A stretch of 64,000 nt of DNA from the NCBI RefSeq assembly GCF_030012525.1, contig NZ_CP124855.1, forward strand, positions 62,001-126,000, read 5' to 3'. Under the pieces are notes generated by a model, which saw only the letters and a program-made list of their open reading frames with translations, made no database searches and was not told the origin of the DNA. This document shows positions 8,115-17,896 of this stretch, in pieces (the stretch's first letter is position 1; each line of letters begins with the position of its first letter). The position numbers and the translations under genes are program-made. This DNA comes from Chryseobacterium gotjawalense (GTDB lineage: Bacteria > Bacteroidota > Bacteroidia > Flavobacteriales > Weeksellaceae).

Positions 8115-9518
8115 ATGGAACATTTCAGAAATGAAAGCGATTTATTAGGAACTTTACAAGTGCCCCAAAATGCATATTACGGAGTGCAAACCCAGCGTGC
8201 TATTGATAACTTTAAAATTTCAGGGCAAACTCTTTCTTCTTATCCGCATTTTATTAAAGCGTTGGCGATAGTGAAAAAAGCAGCTGCAAAAACCAATTAT
8301 GAACTGGGATTGCTTGATGAGAATCTATATAAAATGATTGCCGAAACCTGTGAGGAGCTTATCGCCGGAAATCTGCATGAGCAATTCCCGATTGATATGA
8401 TTCAGGGTGGAGCAGGAACTTCGGTCAATATGAACGCCAATGAAGTTATTGCAAACAGGGTTTTAGAAAAATTAGGAAAAGAAAAAGGTGATTACCAGTA
8501 TTGTTCGCCAAACGATCATATCAACCTTTCGCAATCGACAAATGATGCTTATCCAACTTCATTAAAAATGGCTTTGCTTTCTATGAATATAGAGATGGTA
8601 GAAAAACTCAAGAAAATAGTAGAAGCATTTCGTGAAAAAGGGAAAGAGTTTGCACCCGTTATTAAAATGGGCAGAACACAGCTGCAGGATGCCGTTCCGA
8701 TGAGTATGGGTCAGGAGTTCGAAGCTTATGCGGCAACTCTGGAAGAAGATATTTCTAAATTAAATGCGAATGCCAACCTTTTTGTGGAGGTGAATATGGG
8801 AGCAACCGCCATCGGAACTGGATTAAATGCGCCGGTTGGTTATGCGAATTTATGTGCTAAAAACCTTGCTGAATTGACCGGGTTTTCTGTTATTTCTGCA
8901 CCCAACTTGGTAGAAGCAACTCCAGACACAGGCGCTTATGTCATTTATTCTTCGGCTTTAAAAAGATTAGCGGTCAAACTTTCTAAAATCTGTAATGATT
9001 TGCGTTTGCTTTCCTCAGGTCCCAGAGCGGGCTTTTTTGAAATCAATCTTCCCGCAATGCAACCTGGTTCTTCAATCATGCCGGGAAAAGTAAATCCTGT
9101 AATTCCGGAAGTGGTCAATCAGGTTTGTTTTAAAGTAATCGGAAATGATTTGACGGTGACTTTTGCGGCAGAAGCAGGCCAATTACAATTAAATGTAATG
9201 GAACCTGTTCTTTCACATTCAATTATGGAAAGCATGATTTTCTTAGGAAATGCGATGGATACTTTAAGAGAAAAATGTATCGTAGGAATTACGGCAAACA
9301 AAGAGGCCTGTTTGAATATGGTGAGAAACAGTATCGGTATTGTAACTGCTTTAAATCCTTATATCGGTTATAAAAATTCAACAGAAATTGCCAAAGAAGC
9401 TTTGGAAACAGGCAGAAGTGTTTACGATTTAGTGTTGGAGCGCGGGATTTTATCTGAAGAAAGATTAAATGAAATTCTGGATCCTGCAAACATGCTGAAG
9501 CCTCATCAACCAATGTAA
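8115..9518 (+). CDS. aspA: Aspartate ammonia-lyase
   Basis: This 467-residue enzyme of the fumarase/aspartase superfamily converts L-aspartate to fumarate and ammonia. Characteristic segments are LGTLQVPQNAYYGVQTQRA at the N terminus, GGAGTSVNMNANEVIANR, SPNDHINLSQSTNDAYPTS, TQLQDAVPMSMGQEF and the superfamily signature GSSIMPGKVNP near residue 317, which holds the catalytic Ser loop. The length matches bacterial AspA. The closely related fumarase FumC is the main alternative, but the N-terminal block fits aspartase better. It lies 45 bp before the M16 protease gene on the same strand. Confidence 0.9.
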   Translation: MEHFRNESDLLGTLQVPQNAYYGVQTQRAIDNFKISGQTLSSYPHFIKALAIVKKAAAKTNYELGLLDENLYKMIAETCEELIAGNLHEQFPIDMIQGGAGTSVNMNANEVIANRVLEKLGKEKGDYQYCSPNDHINLSQSTNDAYPTSLKMALLSMNIEMVEKLKKIVEAFREKGKEFAPVIKMGRTQLQDAVPMSMGQEFEAYAATLEEDISKLNANANLFVEVNMGATAIGTGLNAPVGYANLCAKNLAELTGFSVISAPNLVEATPDTGAYVIYSSALKRLAVKLSKICNDLRLLSSGPRAGFFEINLPAMQPGSSIMPGKVNPVIPEVVNQVCFKVIGNDLTVTFAAEAGQLQLNVMEPVLSHSIMESMIFLGNAMDTLREKCIVGITANKEACLNMVRNSIGIVTALNPYIGYKNSTEIAKEALETGRSVYDLVLERGILSEERLNEILDPANMLKPHQPM

Positions 9519-9563
9519 TTTTTTAAATAAAACTACGGATTATAACCATCGGATAATTAAACT

Positions 9564-12479
9564 ATGAAGAAAATATTAACAACAATAACAATTATTGGAG
9601 CACTCACGATGAGCAACGCACAGAAATTTGAAACTACGAAAACGACTGACAAAAGCGGTTATCAATACGAAACCGTTATCAATGATAAAACAGGCGTAAG
9701 AATTTATACTTTAAAAAATGGATTAAAAGTGTTCCTTGCGAAAAACGATGACGCACCGAAAATCCAAACCTATATTCCTGTAAGAACCGGAAGTAATAAT
9801 GATCCTGCTGACAATACAGGATTAGCGCATTATCTGGAACACATGATGTTCAAAGGAACCTCTAATCTTGCAAGTGCAGACTGGGCAAAAGAAAAACCGC
9901 TTTTAGAAGAAATTTCTAAACTGTACGACCAGCACAAAGCGGAAAAGGATCCGGAAAAAAAGAAAGCCATCTACAAAAAAATAGATGAAGTTTCGCAAGA
10001 GGCAAGTAAATTTGCAATCGCCAACGAATATGATAAAGCGATTTCTTCGCTGGGCGCGTCGGGAACCAATGCGCACACTTGGTTGGATGAAACCGTTTAT
10101 AAAAATAATATTCCAAACAACGAACTCGAAAAATGGCTGAAAGTGGAGAAAGAAAGATTCTCTGAATTAACTTTAAGATTATTCCATACCGAACTGGAAG
10201 CGGTTTATGAAGAATATAACCGTGCTCAGGATAACGACGGACGGTTGGTGAATTATGAATTAATGGACGCGCTTTTCCCAACTCATCCAAATGGTCAGCA
10301 AACGACCATCGGGAAATCAGAGCATTTGAAAAACCCATCCATGGTGGCGATTCACAAATATTTTGATGAATATTATGTGCCTAACAATTACGCCATGGTT
10401 TTGGTGGGAGATTTAGATTACGACAAAACCATTAAACTGGTAGATCAGTATTTCGGAAGTTTTGAATACAAAGAATTGCCGAAAAAACAAACGATCACTG
10501 AAAAACCGATGACCAAAATTGTAGAAAGAACGGTTAAAAGTCCTTCTGCACCAAGGTTACAACTATCGTGGAGATCTGATTCTTACGGAACTCAAAATGC
10601 GAGACTTGCGGACATCGTCGGAAATATTCTGACCAACTCCGGAGATTCCGGTTTGATTGATTTAAACATTAATCAAAAACAAAAAGCGCTGAGAGCAATG
10701 GCTTACGAGTCCGCGTTTAAAAATTATGGAAGTTTTTCATTGATTATTGTTCCGAAAAATGACCAGACTTTCGACGAAGCTAAAAAATTAATGTTGGATC
10801 AAATTGATTTGGTGAAAAAAGGAGAATTCCAGGATTGGTTGATTCCGGCCATCATTAATGATATGAAAATCCAGCGCATGAAAACGTATGAAACCGCTGA
10901 CGGATTGGCGACTTCATTGTACGGAAGTTACATCAACGACAGAACTTGGGAGCAGGAACTGAATGAGATCAATGAATACGAGAAGATTACGAAAGCCGAC
11001 GTGGTGAAATTTGCCAACGATTTCTTTAAAGATAATTATGTCATCATTAAAAAAGAAAAAGGCGTTAATGATAAATTAGTCCGCGTAGAAAATCCGGGAA
11101 TTACTCCAATTAAATTAAACCGGGATGCACAGTCTCCGTTTTTAAAAGGAATTTTAGCGGAGAAATCTTCTGAAATTAAACCTGAATTTATCGATTATGC
11201 AAAAGTGCTCAAAACGGATAAAATCGGTGATAAAAAAGTAAGTTTCGTACATAATAAATACAATGATATTGCCCAGGCTCATTTTGTTTTCCCTTTCGGA
11301 AGCGACAATGACAAAGAATTAGCTCTGGCAACTCAGGTATTGCAATATTTAGGAACCAATAAATTATCTGCGGAAGACCTTAAAAAAGAATTCTTTAAGT
11401 TGGGTATTTCTAATGATTTCAGAACTTCACAGGATCAGTTGAGAATCTCGTTAAGCGGTTTAGAAGAAAATATGCCAAAAGCAATCGAGCTGTTAAAAAA
11501 CTGGATGCAGAACGCAAAACCAGATCAGAAGGTATACGAAGAAAATGTGAAAACCATTTTGGAAGGTCGCGAAGTTGCCAAAAAGGACAAGGCAAGAATT
11601 ATGGCCGCTCTGTCTAATTACGCAAAATATGGCAAGGTATCGCGCTTTTCAGATGTGCTTTCGAAATCGCAGTTAGAGGCAATCAATTCGGTAGATATGA
11701 CGAATAAAATTCAGAATTTGTTGAAGATGCCTTATGAGATTTTCTTTTACGGACAGAATTTTAACGCTTTCAAAAAATATGCAAAACCTTTCGTAGAAAA
11801 GGAAACCTTGAAAGTTCCTGCGAAAAACGACTATCCTGAACCGGCAACCAACGGCAATGTATATTTTACCAATTACGATATGGTGCAAACCGAAATGAGT
11901 AAAGTGGCAAAAGGACCGAATGTCAATTTAGAGAACCTTGGGAAAATCAGTGTTTTCAATGAATATTTTGGACGGGGATTATCGTCAATCGTTTTCCAGG
12001 AAATCCGTGAGAGTAAGAGTTTAGCGTATTCTGCTTATGTTTCTTATGCGTCAAGCAGCGAGTTAAACCGTCCTGATTATGTGACGACTTATATCGGAAC
12101 TCAAGCCAACAAACTTCCGCAAGCAGTTACTGCCATGGATGAATTAATGGAAAATCTTCCGCAAATCCCGGCACAGTTTGAAAATGCTAAAAATGCGGCG
12201 TTGAAACAAATTGCTTCCGGAAGAATCAATAGAACGAATATTTATTTCAATCAGTTAAATCTGAAAAAATTAGGAGTTGATTACGATGTAAGAAAGGATA
12301 TTTACAAAGAAATCGAAAAATTGTCTTTGGCAGATCTTACGACTTTCTATGATTCACAGATGAAACCATTGAAATATAATACCGCAGTTATCGGTAAAAA
12401 AGAAAATCTTGATATGGTTGCAATAAATAAAATGGGCACATTGCACGAAGTTTCTTTGGAAGAAATATTCGGATATTAA
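9564..12479 (+). CDS. M16 family zinc peptidase (pitrilysin-like), two tandem halves
   Basis: This 971-residue secreted protein starts with a signal peptide (MKKILTTITIIGALTMSNA). It carries the inverted zinc motif HxxEH as H89-Y-L-E-H93, with a downstream Glu in EAVYEEYN as the likely third ligand. A second, inactive M16 half follows (GRGLSSIVFQEIRESKSLAYSAY and onward), as in single-chain pitrilysin-type enzymes. It should degrade peptides in the periplasm or outside the cell; the substrate is unknown. It may be co-transcribed with aspA (45-bp gap) and is followed by a clear terminator. Confidence 0.9.
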   Translation: MKKILTTITIIGALTMSNAQKFETTKTTDKSGYQYETVINDKTGVRIYTLKNGLKVFLAKNDDAPKIQTYIPVRTGSNNDPADNTGLAHYLEHMMFKGTSNLASADWAKEKPLLEEISKLYDQHKAEKDPEKKKAIYKKIDEVSQEASKFAIANEYDKAISSLGASGTNAHTWLDETVYKNNIPNNELEKWLKVEKERFSELTLRLFHTELEAVYEEYNRAQDNDGRLVNYELMDALFPTHPNGQQTTIGKSEHLKNPSMVAIHKYFDEYYVPNNYAMVLVGDLDYDKTIKLVDQYFGSFEYKELPKKQTITEKPMTKIVERTVKSPSAPRLQLSWRSDSYGTQNARLADIVGNILTNSGDSGLIDLNINQKQKALRAMAYESAFKNYGSFSLIIVPKNDQTFDEAKKLMLDQIDLVKKGEFQDWLIPAIINDMKIQRMKTYETADGLATSLYGSYINDRTWEQELNEINEYEKITKADVVKFANDFFKDNYVIIKKEKGVNDKLVRVENPGITPIKLNRDAQSPFLKGILAEKSSEIKPEFIDYAKVLKTDKIGDKKVSFVHNKYNDIAQAHFVFPFGSDNDKELALATQVLQYLGTNKLSAEDLKKEFFKLGISNDFRTSQDQLRISLSGLEENMPKAIELLKNWMQNAKPDQKVYEENVKTILEGREVAKKDKARIMAALSNYAKYGKVSRFSDVLSKSQLEAINSVDMTNKIQNLLKMPYEIFFYGQNFNAFKKYAKPFVEKETLKVPAKNDYPEPATNGNVYFTNYDMVQTEMSKVAKGPNVNLENLGKISVFNEYFGRGLSSIVFQEIRESKSLAYSAYVSYASSSELNRPDYVTTYIGTQANKLPQAVTAMDELMENLPQIPAQFENAKNAALKQIASGRINRTNIYFNQLNLKKLGVDYDVRKDIYKEIEKLSLADLTTFYDSQMKPLKYNTAVIGKKENLDMVAINKMGTLHEVSLEEIFGY

Positions 12480-12499
12480 TTTTGCAGATATGGTTAATA

Positions 12500-12532
12500 A
12501 AAAAAAAGTGAAATTTCGGTTTCACTTTTTTT
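12500..12532 (+). terminator. Terminator after the M16 peptidase gene
   Basis: Perfect arms AAAAAGTGAAA and TTTCACTTTTT surround loop TTTCGG, with A and T flanks. Confidence 0.85.
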
Positions 12533-12783
12533 GTGTTTAATAATAAATTCAAAAAAAATATTTACAAATGAAATTGAGAACAATTAAATATGGTGATTTT
12601 ACTCTTTTATAACAAAATAAATAGTTTCACATTTGCAATGCGATACATGCCAACGAATTTTTTCGTGACTCACAGACTGATAAAATTGGGGGAACAAAGT
12701 TGAATTAGAGCGTACATTTCATTTTGGCAATTGTTTATCAAAAAACGCTAATAAAATGATGAAGATTAAAAAAAATATTTTTT
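12533..12783 (+). other. Gene-free leader region of the DUF2892 gene
   Basis: AT-rich spacer with only very short open frames. I see no tRNA, repeat or known riboswitch here; a promoter for the following small membrane protein is expected but not identified. Confidence 0.4.
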
Positions 12784-13041
12784 ATGAGTTTGTATAAGTC
12801 TTTCAATAGATCGGGGTTCTCACAATCCATAAACAGTCCGGCAGGCCGCGTCTTTCGTTTGGCTGCAGGTGCGGGATTCCTTTTGGTAGGCTACCAACAC
12901 CGAAATCGCCCACTTGGTATCCTTTCAATGATTTGGAGTGTCTTCCCATTAAGTGCTGGGATATTCGATATTTGCTACATCAGCGCCGCATTGGGCGGTC
13001 CATTATCTAGTAAAAAGATCCGCCGAAGTTCAGGTAAATAG
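12784..13041 (+). CDS. Small inner-membrane protein, DUF2892 (YgaP transmembrane-like)
   Basis: This 85-residue protein has a paired hydrophobic region: FRLAAGAGFLLVGYQ and LGILSMIWSVFPLSAGIFDIC. The start of the first helix (GRVFRLAAGAGFLLVG) and the end CYISAALGGPL resemble the DUF2892 family, which forms the membrane hairpin of YgaP-type proteins. No rhodanese domain is attached. It stands alone between two terminators. Its function is unknown, and the family is often seen near sulfur or stress genes. Confidence 0.7.
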   Translation: MSLYKSFNRSGFSQSINSPAGRVFRLAAGAGFLLVGYQHRNRPLGILSMIWSVFPLSAGIFDICYISAALGGPLSSKKIRRSSGK

Positions 13042-13149
13042 ACTTTTTTGATGGTATTTACAAAAGAAGTAGACGAAAAGAAAACGATGATAATGTAACC
13101 TTAGAAACCTTAGAATTTTAAAACTAAACTGATAGCTGTGAAAGCAAGG

Positions 13150-13178
13150 ATTCCGGAATTTCCGGAATTTTTTTTTGG
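13150..13178 (+). terminator. Terminator-like hairpin downstream of the DUF2892 gene
   Basis: Arms ATTCCGGA and TCCGGAAT with loop ATT are followed by nine T. It lies about 110 bp after the DUF2892 stop codon. Confidence 0.7.
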
Positions 13179-13278
13179 ATTATTTTAAATTTGGTGAGAA
13201 TTGTTGAAGAATTAAATCAATCAAATAATTAAGAAGTATCTCCGATTTAAAATGCGTTGCCAAATATATTGATCCTTA

Positions 13279-13314
13279 AAAAATGTAAGAACGCACCTAA
13301 AAGGCGCGTTCCTA
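13279..13314 (-). terminator. Weak terminator after the S46 peptidase gene
   Basis: On the minus strand GAACGCGCC pairs imperfectly with GGTGCGTTC and is followed by TTACATTTTTT, just past the stop of the S46 gene. Confidence 0.45.
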
Positions 13315-13337
13315 CAAATATGATATTTAAAAAATAT

Positions 13338-15479
13338 TTATTTCACAATTTTCATTTCGTTCAACAGCCATTTTGCGTCGGCATATTTATCAACAATGAA
13401 AAGAATATATTTGGTATCCACCATAATATTTCTACTGAAACGGGGATCGAAATTGATGTCACTCATCGTTCCTTCCCACTGTCTGTCGAAATTCAGTCCG
13501 ATTAAATTTCCGTGTGCATCCAAAGCAGGACTTCCGGAGTTACCGCCGGTTGTGTGATTGGTTGCGGTAAAGTTTACGGGAACATCGCCGGTTTTGTCTT
13601 TGTAGATTCCGTAATCTTTCGTATTGTAAATGTTGACCAGTTTTTTAGGAACATCGAATTCATAATCACCGGGAACATATTTTTCCATCACCCCTTCCAG
13701 ATGCGTTTGGTAACCGTAGTAAACCGCGTCTCTGGGGTTAGAACCTTTCACCTGGCCATAAGCGACACGAAGCGTAGAGTTTGCATCCGGGAAGAATTTA
13801 CGGTCTTTATCGGTTTCCATTTGCTGCGCCATGAATTTCTTTTGAAGCACATCGATCTGATCCTGAAGTTCTGCATATTTCCCTTCAGTAGTTTTCATGT
13901 AGCTATCTTTCATTGAAGAAGCCAGCTGAATAATGGGATCGTTTTTAAGGTTTTTAATCAACTCCGCCGGATTGGCAAATACCTTGTCGATATTCGCTGA
14001 CGCCGTTGCGCTGTTGAAAGTTCCGCGTCCGGTAATCACTGAATTTTTAGACCAGTTTTCAATGGTTGCTGAATTTTTATTAACCTCTTTAAACTGAGCG
14101 AAATTTGCAGGCAAAAATTTGGCAGGTGTTTTTTCTGCATACAAAGCGAGCAGCTGTGCTGTTACTTTAGCATCCAGTTCAGCATCATAATCTTTGTAAA
14201 ATGAAGCAAGTCTGTTTTTGAAACCTGTCAGTGTCTGGTCGGTCATTTTTCCAGCTTCATAACTTTGCATAAAATTGATGTACTGATTGGCCAGTGACAA
14301 AGTTTCGGCATTTCTGGTCACTTCCGAATAATAAGAGCGGTTTAGCGAGTAAGGAGACTGCTCGTTGTACAAATTGTTCAGCTGATCAATCGTCGGTTTA
14401 ATTTGCGGATTTTTTGCAATTAAAGTCTGCTCGTATTTTTTCTTTTTTCCAACGGCGTCAGATTTTTTCAAACCTTCAACTTCGCCGATCCATTTTTTCC
14501 AGTAATTGGCTACACCAGCGTATTTTGACGCATATTTAATTCTTGTTTCCGCATCGGTACGCATTTTTTCGTTTAAGGTTTTCAACGCGACTTCTCTTAC
14601 GGCGATCATGGCAGGATCGGTTTCTGTCATTACCTTTTCTACAGCGATGGCAGGTAAATACTCGGTTGTTCTGCCGGGGAATCCAAAAACAAATGTGAAA
14701 TCATTTTCCTGTTTGTCTTTAATGGAAACCGGTAAGAAATATTTCGGTTTGTAAGGGATATTGTCTTTTGAATATTCCGCTGGTTTATTGTTTTTGTCAG
14801 CATAAATCCGGAACATCGAAAAATCGCCGGTATGTCTTGGCCAAACCCAGTTGTCGGTATCAGATCCGAATTTACCGATTGAACTTGGCGGTGCACCAAC
14901 CAAACGGATATCTTTGTAAGTTTCGATGATATAAGCGTAATATTTATTACCGTAATAAACGGGTTTAATGATTACTTTCTGCCAAGGTTCTAATTTAAAA
15001 CCGGCTTTAACCGTTTCAAGATTTTTGGCAATCAGCGCTTCCGCCGCTTTAGAATCTAAATTTTGTGTTCCCGCCAAAACAGACCCCGTCACTTCTTTAA
15101 TATCTGCGATAAAATCTACGGTCACGCCCGGATTTGGTAATTCTCCATTCATGTCTTTTGCCCAGAAGCCATCACTCAAATAATCATGTTCCACTGATGA
15201 GTGTTTCTGAATTTGACCGTAACCACAGTGGTGATTGGTCAGCAGTAAACCTTGTGGTGAAATTATTTCTGCGGTACAACCTCCGTTAAATTGTACGACC
15301 GCATCTTTAATACTCGGTTTTGAAGGATCGAAAATCTGTTTCGCAGAAATTTTCATTCCCAAATCTTTCATTTCCTTTTCGTTGAGTTCTGTAGGAATCC
15401 ACATTCCGCCGTACTGCTGGGCAAATGCCATCACTGCCGGCAAAAGTATTGCTGCCAGCAATATATTCTTTCTATTCAT
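13338..15479 (-). CDS. S46 family dipeptidyl-peptidase, DPP11-like (acidic P1 specificity predicted)
   Basis: This 713-residue exported serine peptidase starts with a signal peptide (MNRKNILLAAILLPAVMAFA). The ATG at 15479 is preferred over an upstream in-frame ATG at 15593, because only the former begins with the signal peptide. Catalytic blocks of family S46 are visible: the His site LLTNHHCGYGQI and the Ser site TTGGNSGSPALD near the C terminus. S46 enzymes release dipeptides from oligopeptides in the periplasm of asaccharolytic Bacteroidetes. The block GLNFDRQWEGTMSD carries Arg where DPP7 has Gly; in Porphyromonas DPP11 this Arg gives Asp/Glu preference. The DPP11 assignment is inference from that residue. 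Confidence 0.88.
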   Translation of the reverse strand: MNRKNILLAAILLPAVMAFAQQYGGMWIPTELNEKEMKDLGMKISAKQIFDPSKPSIKDAVVQFNGGCTAEIISPQGLLLTNHHCGYGQIQKHSSVEHDYLSDGFWAKDMNGELPNPGVTVDFIADIKEVTGSVLAGTQNLDSKAAEALIAKNLETVKAGFKLEPWQKVIIKPVYYGNKYYAYIIETYKDIRLVGAPPSSIGKFGSDTDNWVWPRHTGDFSMFRIYADKNNKPAEYSKDNIPYKPKYFLPVSIKDKQENDFTFVFGFPGRTTEYLPAIAVEKVMTETDPAMIAVREVALKTLNEKMRTDAETRIKYASKYAGVANYWKKWIGEVEGLKKSDAVGKKKKYEQTLIAKNPQIKPTIDQLNNLYNEQSPYSLNRSYYSEVTRNAETLSLANQYINFMQSYEAGKMTDQTLTGFKNRLASFYKDYDAELDAKVTAQLLALYAEKTPAKFLPANFAQFKEVNKNSATIENWSKNSVITGRGTFNSATASANIDKVFANPAELIKNLKNDPIIQLASSMKDSYMKTTEGKYAELQDQIDVLQKKFMAQQMETDKDRKFFPDANSTLRVAYGQVKGSNPRDAVYYGYQTHLEGVMEKYVPGDYEFDVPKKLVNIYNTKDYGIYKDKTGDVPVNFTATNHTTGGNSGSPALDAHGNLIGLNFDRQWEGTMSDINFDPRFSRNIMVDTKYILFIVDKYADAKWLLNEMKIVK

Positions 15480-15820
15480 TTTTAAAATTTGGCCTAAAAA
15501 TAAGAAAATTTTTATTGATGAAGCAGTATTATGGGGCTTAAAATGAGTTGACCAATCTTTTCCATTATTTGGGGTGTTGAAATAACCGATCAATCACAGA
15601 CTGAAATACCCGGGAATAAAAAGTTAATGATGTTTTCCGTCGTGATTATTGATCGTTTTTCAAATAAACAGAATGATGTTTCACGGTATTTTCAAATGTT
15701 AAAGGGCGGCATTTATTCAAAAGCCGATTTTGCAGAAATGATCTTTGTTCGGTTTTATTCTTAACTTAATGATTATAAGTGTTAAGCATTCATCAAATAT
15801 TCTTTTTTTTAAAGGAGATG
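15480..15820. other. Gene-free region between divergent S46 peptidase and glgB genes
   Basis: A spacer with no convincing open frame; the only ATG upstream of the S46 gene lacks a signal peptide. It should hold the S46 promoter. I see no repeat or RNA gene. Confidence 0.4.
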
Positions 15821-15853
15821 TTCGGTATTTTATCTTTATTTTAAATATATTTG
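15821..15853 (+). promoter_or_regulatory. Putative promoter of glgBA
   Basis: TATATTTG at 15846-15853 is a perfect TAnnTTTG -7 element. TTCG at 15821-15824 is a one-mismatch -33 element 21 bp upstream. It is 59 bp before the glgB ATG. Confidence 0.45.
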
Positions 15854-15912
15854 ATGGAGAAATGCGATTCCGTATTTTATTCTGAAAAAACAAACCTGAA
15901 AACCCCGAAATC

Positions 15913-17859
15913 ATGCAAAATATAATTCCTCATTCTTTGTTTAGCGACCATGATATTTATCTTTTTAAAGAAGGAAACCATTATAAGTTGTATGAAAAAT
16001 TTGGCGCTCATTCTATTGAAATTGATGGGGTCGAAGGCGTTTATTTCGCCATTTGGGCACCATTTGCTAAAGAGGTTTCTGTTATTGGTGATTTTAACGG
16101 ATGGCATTCTGAAGCCCACAAATTACTGCCAAGATGGGACGAATCCGGAATTTGGGAAGGATTTATCGCAGGCTTAAAATGGGGAGATGTTTACAAATAC
16201 GGAATCCGAACCAATAAAGGAGTTTTACTCGAAAAAGGAGATCCTTTTGCTTTAAGTTGGGAACAGAACCTACAGGCTGGTTCACTCGTTTCAACCACCT
16301 GGTTTGAATGGACGGATAAAAATTGGATGAAGGACCGTTCAAACAAGAATTCCATCAATGCGCCAATGTCGGTTTACGAAATGCATCTGGGATCCTGGAT
16401 GCGCGGCACAGATGATCCACACCGTTTCTTCAGTTATAGAGAAATTGCAGAACGGCTTGTTCCTTATATGAAGGAAATGGAGTTTACGCACGTAGAATTC
16501 ATGCCCATTATGGAATATCCGTATGATCCAAGCTGGGGCTATCAGGTGACAGGATTTTTTGCTGCCACCTCCCGTTTTGGTTCGCCGCAGGATTTAATGT
16601 TTCTAATTAATGAATTGCACCAGAACGAAATCGGCGTTATTTTAGACTGGGTTCCTTCTCATTTTCCGGGTGACGCCAATGGACTGCATTTCTTCGACGG
16701 TACTTTTTTATATGAACATGAAGATCCCCGAAAAGGTTTTCATCCTGACTGGAAATCCTATATTTTCAATTATGGAAGACCGGAAGTGAAATCGTTTTTA
16801 ATCAGTAATGCTATATTTTGGCTCGACCGTTATCATGCCGACGGACTTCGGGTAGATGCCGTAACCTCAATGCTGCACCTGGATTATTCCAGAAATGAAG
16901 GCGAATGGGAACCGAATATTGATGGTGGAAATGTGAATCTGGAAGCCAGGAAATTCTTACAGGATTTCAATAAAGCAGTCTATAAAGAATTTCCGGATGT
17001 GATAACGATAGCCGAAGAAAGTTCAGACTTTCCCATGCTCACAAAACCAGTACACGACGGCGGTATCGGTTTTGGTATGAAGTGGATGATGGGCTGGATG
17101 CACGATACTTTGAAATATTTTAAAGTAGATCCAATTGATAGAAAATACCACCATAATAAATTGACGTTTGGCTCTGTTTACGTTTATAATGAAAATTATA
17201 TGATGCCGCTTTCTCATGACGAAGTCGTCCACGGGAAAGCCAGTTTAATTTATAAGATGCCGGGCGATGAATGGCAGAAATTCGCCAATCTTCGTGCTTT
17301 ATATCTTTATATGTTTACCCATCCCGGCGCAAAACTGCTGTTTATGGGTAATGAATTCGCGCAAACCCGCGAGTGGAATTTTACCCAAAGTCTCGATTGG
17401 CATTTGCTCCAATTTCCTTTTCACAAAGGAATGCAGGAATTTGTAAAAAGATTGAATCATTTATACAGAAATGAAACCGCCCTGTACGAAAATAATTTTT
17501 CACCCCAGGGAATGGAGTGGGTGGACGCGAATGATGCCGATAATTCCATTTACATTTATTTAAGGAAAGGAAAAAAAGAGGACGATGTTTTAATGGTGGT
17601 TCTAAATTTAACACCAAGAGTTCTTGATTATAAAATCGGTATTGATGAGGGGACGAGTTGGGAAGTGATTCTGAATTCGGATGACACGCAATTTGCGGGA
17701 AGTGGTGTGAAGGCAGAAGTGGAGGATGAAGAAGACGATGAATGGATGTACAGGCCCAATGCAATTGTCTTAAAATTACCACCGCTTGCCGGCGTTATTT
17801 TAAAACAGAAAAAATTACAGACAGCTGTGGTTGAAAAGGAGAAGAGTGTAAAAAACTGA
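15913..17859 (+). CDS. glgB: 1,4-alpha-glucan branching enzyme
   Basis: This 648-residue cytoplasmic enzyme introduces alpha-1,6 branches into glycogen. An N-terminal CBM48 module (about residues 30-120, GVYFAIWAPFAKEVSVIGDFNGW) precedes the GH13 barrel. The four GH13 regions are seen as VILDWVPSHF, the nucleophile Asp in DGLRVDAVTSML, the acid/base Glu in ITIAEESSD and the third acid in MPLSHDEVVHG. The C-terminal beta domain ends near residue 625. The gene is followed after 37 bp by glgA, so the pair is probably one operon for glycogen synthesis; no glgC is in the window. Confidence 0.93.
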   Translation: MQNIIPHSLFSDHDIYLFKEGNHYKLYEKFGAHSIEIDGVEGVYFAIWAPFAKEVSVIGDFNGWHSEAHKLLPRWDESGIWEGFIAGLKWGDVYKYGIRTNKGVLLEKGDPFALSWEQNLQAGSLVSTTWFEWTDKNWMKDRSNKNSINAPMSVYEMHLGSWMRGTDDPHRFFSYREIAERLVPYMKEMEFTHVEFMPIMEYPYDPSWGYQVTGFFAATSRFGSPQDLMFLINELHQNEIGVILDWVPSHFPGDANGLHFFDGTFLYEHEDPRKGFHPDWKSYIFNYGRPEVKSFLISNAIFWLDRYHADGLRVDAVTSMLHLDYSRNEGEWEPNIDGGNVNLEARKFLQDFNKAVYKEFPDVITIAEESSDFPMLTKPVHDGGIGFGMKWMMGWMHDTLKYFKVDPIDRKYHHNKLTFGSVYVYNENYMMPLSHDEVVHGKASLIYKMPGDEWQKFANLRALYLYMFTHPGAKLLFMGNEFAQTREWNFTQSLDWHLLQFPFHKGMQEFVKRLNHLYRNETALYENNFSPQGMEWVDANDADNSIYIYLRKGKKEDDVLMVVLNLTPRVLDYKIGIDEGTSWEVILNSDDTQFAGSGVKAEVEDEEDDEWMYRPNAIVLKLPPLAGVILKQKKLQTAVVEKEKSVKN

Positions 17860-17896
17860 GAAATAGTAGATGCCAAATAGAATACATGAACGTAAA

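Noticed and set aside
15480-15593. N-terminal extension of the S46 peptidase to ATG 15593
   Set aside because: It precedes a complete signal peptide, which should be at the very N terminus.
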